Source of the DNA: Cylindrotheca closterium
Lineage: Eukaryota; Bacillariophyta; Bacillariophyceae; Bacillariales; Bacillariaceae
DNA length: 21,555 nucleotides
NCBI GenBank assembly: GCA_933822405.4
Contig: CAKOGP040001741.1
Coordinates: 1 to 21,555, forward strand
Reading direction: 5' to 3'
Shown here: positions 19,181 to 21,555 of the stretch, piece by piece
Numbering within the stretch: position 1 is the first letter of the stretch
Layout of the letters: every line of letters starts with the position of its first letter
Made by a program: the position numbers and the translations under genes
The notes under the pieces: model-generated
What the model was told of the DNA's origin: nothing
The model's database searches: none
What the model saw: only the letters and a program-made list of their open reading frames with translations

Positions 19181-19529
19181 GTTGGAATTGCTCTCTTGGA
19201 GACCATTCATTGGAAACTCCTTGATAGAAGCAGTTCGACAAGTCCGATCGGACAGACGGACAAATGTCCGTTTTGATCCGTTTATTCGGGGGATTCCTAT
19301 GAGTCGGTTTTGCAGGGAATCTGAAAACATGGAATTGTGCGCTTGGACTATCAAACGTCTGAGCACCACGAAAATCCCATACTGAATCCTGCGGGAGTTC
19401 GGTACGTGGGTTTTTGTACCGGCCTTTCTGGATTGCATAACATCCAGTATGTTTTGGGAAATTTGAGTTTTCGTGCAAGGCTTTTGCTTTGCCCATTCCA
19501 TGTAGATAACAAGTCTTTTAGAATAGTTA
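19181..19529. repeat. ~349-bp direct repeat, copy 1
   Basis: It starts GTTGGAATTGCTCTCTTGG and matches 21208-21555 over its whole visible length, with scattered substitutions and short indels. Inside it lie GTCCGATCGGAC (19242-19253, a perfect 12-bp palindrome) and the hairpin ACGGAC-AAAT-GTCCGT (19256-19271). It may be a gypsy-associated region or part of an LTR; the far end cannot be defined because the second copy leaves the window. Confidence 0.85.
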
Positions 19530-19931
19530 TTTCCTGTAGAGATGATTATTTCCTATTAGGCGGATCGGAGATCGCTATGGACGGTGCCTCTGCATGATGG
19601 GTCGCATGCTGGCACGGCTGGTTGGCAATCATGGCTTGGTGGGCCACAACGTTGTCAATTGGTTTGGACGAAGACAAGCAGTCTGATGTCCGCCAAAACC
19701 GATTTCCAACATGTGTGAGTATACTCTTGTAGTCTTCAATCTAAGCCTTATGGATATTCGAATAGTGGACCAGCCTAGAAGAAGAGATAGGAATGGGTCA
19801 CAACAAAAGTTATAGAGTCTCTCAGAAAGCCACAGAAAGGAGTGACGTGAGAGTTAGGTCTAAAGCTATGTCTGTACCTCCAAAGGGTCTAATCTAGTTC
19901 CAAGGTCACTCCAAGGTCATTACATATTTAG
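19530..19931. other. Stretch with nothing recognised
   Basis: I see no gene, array or inverted repeat in this stretch. Confidence 0.4.
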
Positions 19932-20127
19932 GCGCGGATTGACAATGCCTTTTTCCATTTAAACGCAAATTGGCAATCCGCGCTCAAATTTAAGCGCGGA
20001 TCGCCAATGCGCCACTAAATCAAGCGCGGATTGCCAATGCGCTACTAAATTTAGCGCGTATTGACAATTCGCTACTAAAGTAAGCGCCGATTGACAATCC
20101 GCACTTAAATTTAAGCGCGGATTCGAG
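19932..20127. repeat. 30-31 bp palindrome-cored tandem array, 6 units plus a partial
   Basis: Units start at 19932, 19963, 19994, 20024, 20054, 20084 and 20115 (spacing 31, 31, 30, 30, 30, 31). The monomer is about GCGCGGATTGNCAATGCGC followed by TACTAAATTTAA. Its core GGATTG-N-CAATCC is an odd palindrome, imperfect in several units. The sequence is unrelated to the 31-bp arrays at 2300 and 4025, although the period and design are the same. Confidence 0.9.
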
Positions 20128-20517
20128 TAGAATGATTCTCATAATTTTTGTACCCGCTACCCACGCGGGTGAATCAGTTCAAAGGATGTTTTCCGTTTCT
20201 GACCGTGACTTGCTGGCGATAGACGAATGGAATGACTGGCGCGGATTGACATTTCTACGTCATGGGCCAGGAGTGGAGGCAGCGCCCGGTAATCTTCGAT
20301 TGTTGAGATATAACACATCTGGAACACCCGGCAAATGTTATGACCGAGTATTTTCAGGACTTATCGCAAATTTCCACGTGCTCGTGCCCGGAGATATTAA
20401 TTATATTTTTTTAGCTTCTGTTATTTCTCCCTTTTAAAAAAAGTATTAATGACTTATTAGTTATGTGATGATTTATCAAATAGGAACTTATGGACGCGGA
20501 TGACTGATTCGTCATTG
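20128..20517. other. Stretch with one unconvincing short ORF
   Basis: An ATG-started frame of 101 codons (20132-20437) begins immediately after the tandem array. It has no recognised domain and overlaps a dispersed 17-bp motif (20318-20334, inverted copy of 202-218), so I do not call it a gene. Confidence 0.4.
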
Positions 20518-20671
20518 TGACTTTTTCTGAGTTATAACTCAAATCACAACAGAATCCTGAGTTATAACTCGCGGCGTTGAGTTATAACTCAAACGTGTGA
20601 GTTATAACTCAGACGTGTGAGTTATAACTCAAACGTGCGAGTTATAACTCAAACGTACTCTGAAAAAGTCA
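20518..20671. repeat. GAGTTATAACTC array inside a 13-bp inverted repeat
   Basis: The perfect 12-bp palindrome GAGTTATAACTC occurs at 20529, 20559, 20579, 20599, 20619 and 20639 (spacing 30, then 20 four times). Spacers are of the AAACGTGT type. The block is framed by TGACTTTTTCTGA (20518-20530) and TCTGAAAAAGTCA (20659-20671), an inverted repeat with one mismatch. Confidence 0.93.
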
Positions 20672-21207
20672 GGGGGATGACGTTCTCCAATGGGGGAAGG
20701 GGAATGTCTAAGGACTAGCAAGTAGTAATAAAATTGTATTAGATATGTGTTAAATTATCCTATATCAAAGAGAGGGTGACCGTTATTCATTTGGAATTGG
20801 ACTGTTCCAACAACTGCAAGGACACATTTTTTATGTTTGTCTCTCAAATATTTGAACGTGTCGTCAACTTCGCCAGCTTGTTCATTCTTTTATCCTACAG
20901 ATAGTTGCTGTAATTTTTGAAATCTAATTTCTTGTCGAATCCGATCTCTGAATTTTCGTTTTTTGAATGGGTGGTATTCAACCCTACGAAGAAATGATGT
21001 TTTAAGCACAAAATCTTGGCAACAGTTTCTGAGTCCTCGACAAGAATTTCAGGCAGCTTTCAAGCAGCCATGATGCGCCTAGGTGGAAAGTTCTTGCATA
21101 TTGATGGGCAAGGCAACAGCAGTGCAGCAAAGAAGAAAGAGTGCCTTTCAGAGATAATCCGCTGCCTTGAATGTTGCGTCGACATAGTCGTTTTGCGCCA
21201 TCCTGCT
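20672..21207. other. No supported gene; possible coding relic on the minus strand
   Basis: On the minus strand, 21130-20760 has stretches that read like protein (for example KLPEILVEDSETVAKILCLK just after TGA 21060-21062), but two frames are about equally open, so the evidence is weak. Nothing else is recognised. Confidence 0.3.
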
Positions 21208-21555
21208 GTTGAAATTGCTCTCTTGGAGACCATTCATTGGAAACTCCTTGATGGAAGCAGTTTGACACGTCCGATCGGACAGACGGACAAATGTTCGTTT
21301 GGTCCGTTTATTCGGGGGATTCCTATGAGTCGGTTTTTGCAGGGAATCTGAAAACATGGAATTGTGGGTTTGGACTATCAAACGTCTGAGCGCCACAAAA
21401 ATCCCATACTGAATCCTGCGGGAGTTTGGTACGTGGGTTTTGTACCGGCCTTTCTGGATTGCAAACATCCAGTAAAGGTTTGGGAAATTTGAGTTTTCGT
21501 GCAAGGCTTTTGCTTTGCCCATTCCATGTAGATAACAAGTCTTTTAGAATAGTTA
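21208..21555. repeat. ~349-bp direct repeat, copy 2 (cut by window end)
   Basis: It is a direct copy of 19181-19529, including GTCCGATCGGAC. The neighbours on its left differ from those of copy 1, so the shared block begins here. It continues to the last base of the window. Confidence 0.85.

Noticed and set aside
18855..19385. 176-codon plus-strand frame opposite the gypsy relic
   Set aside because: It is antisense to the recognised reverse transcriptase region and to the 349-bp repeat, with no domain of its own.
20760..21130. Minus-strand coding relic as a called pseudogene
   Set aside because: Two frames read equally well in this A/T-rich stretch and neither matches a known family, so it is only mentioned as possible.
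1..21555. Bacterial origin suggested by the FtsY gene
   Set aside because: Two spliceosomal introns, a plastid-targeting presequence and LTR/MULE elements all indicate a eukaryotic nuclear genome.

Overview
This window looks like nuclear DNA of a diatom or a close stramenopile relative. The evidence is a chloroplast FtsY gene that begins with a signal peptide running into a Phe-containing, ASAFAP-like cleavage context (typical of diatom bipartite plastid targeting), introns of about 70 bp with GT..AG ends, and LTR retrotransposon debris with TGTTGGGATATG...AACA ends. I see no bacterial operons, CRISPR arrays, rRNA or tRNA genes. The species cannot be named from the sequence alone.

Layout. 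(1) 238-1817: the only gene that looks intact, plastid FtsY (SRP receptor GTPase), three exons, + strand. (2) 1818-4450: repeat-rich non-genic DNA: two 31-bp tandem arrays (2300-2450 and 4025-4190) whose monomers carry a palindrome, enclosing an A-B-A-B set of ~150-bp repeats (3420-3985), each with a 31-nt palindrome. (3) 4450-6346: mostly gene-free, with a degraded coding relic on the minus strand and a 20-bp tandem repeat. (4) 6347-12323: a ~6 kb Mutator-like DNA transposon (MULE) with 50-bp terminal inverted repeats (46/50 identical). It carries a leftward MULE transposase (DDE + SWIM) with two premature stops, and a rightward, unidentified, multiply broken companion gene meeting it tail to tail. 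(5) 12356-18254: five LTRs and four copies of a truncated Ty1/copia-type gag in a head-to-tail array with an exact 1347-bp period. The inner LTRs are chimeras of the two outer ones. (6) 18255-21555: a Ty3/gypsy reverse transcriptase fragment on the minus strand, a ~349-bp direct repeat present twice (the second copy cut by the window end), and two more tandem arrays built on palindromes (30-31 bp and 20 bp).

How it fits together. FtsY acts with cpSRP54 and ALB3 in the plastid and has no functional link with the rest, which is a heterochromatin-like pile of decaying mobile elements and satellite-like repeats. The most interesting signals are the two-gene MULE, the chimeric-LTR array that records an unequal exchange, and the recurrence of four sequence-unrelated repeat families that share one design: direct tandem or serial repeats each centred on a palindrome.
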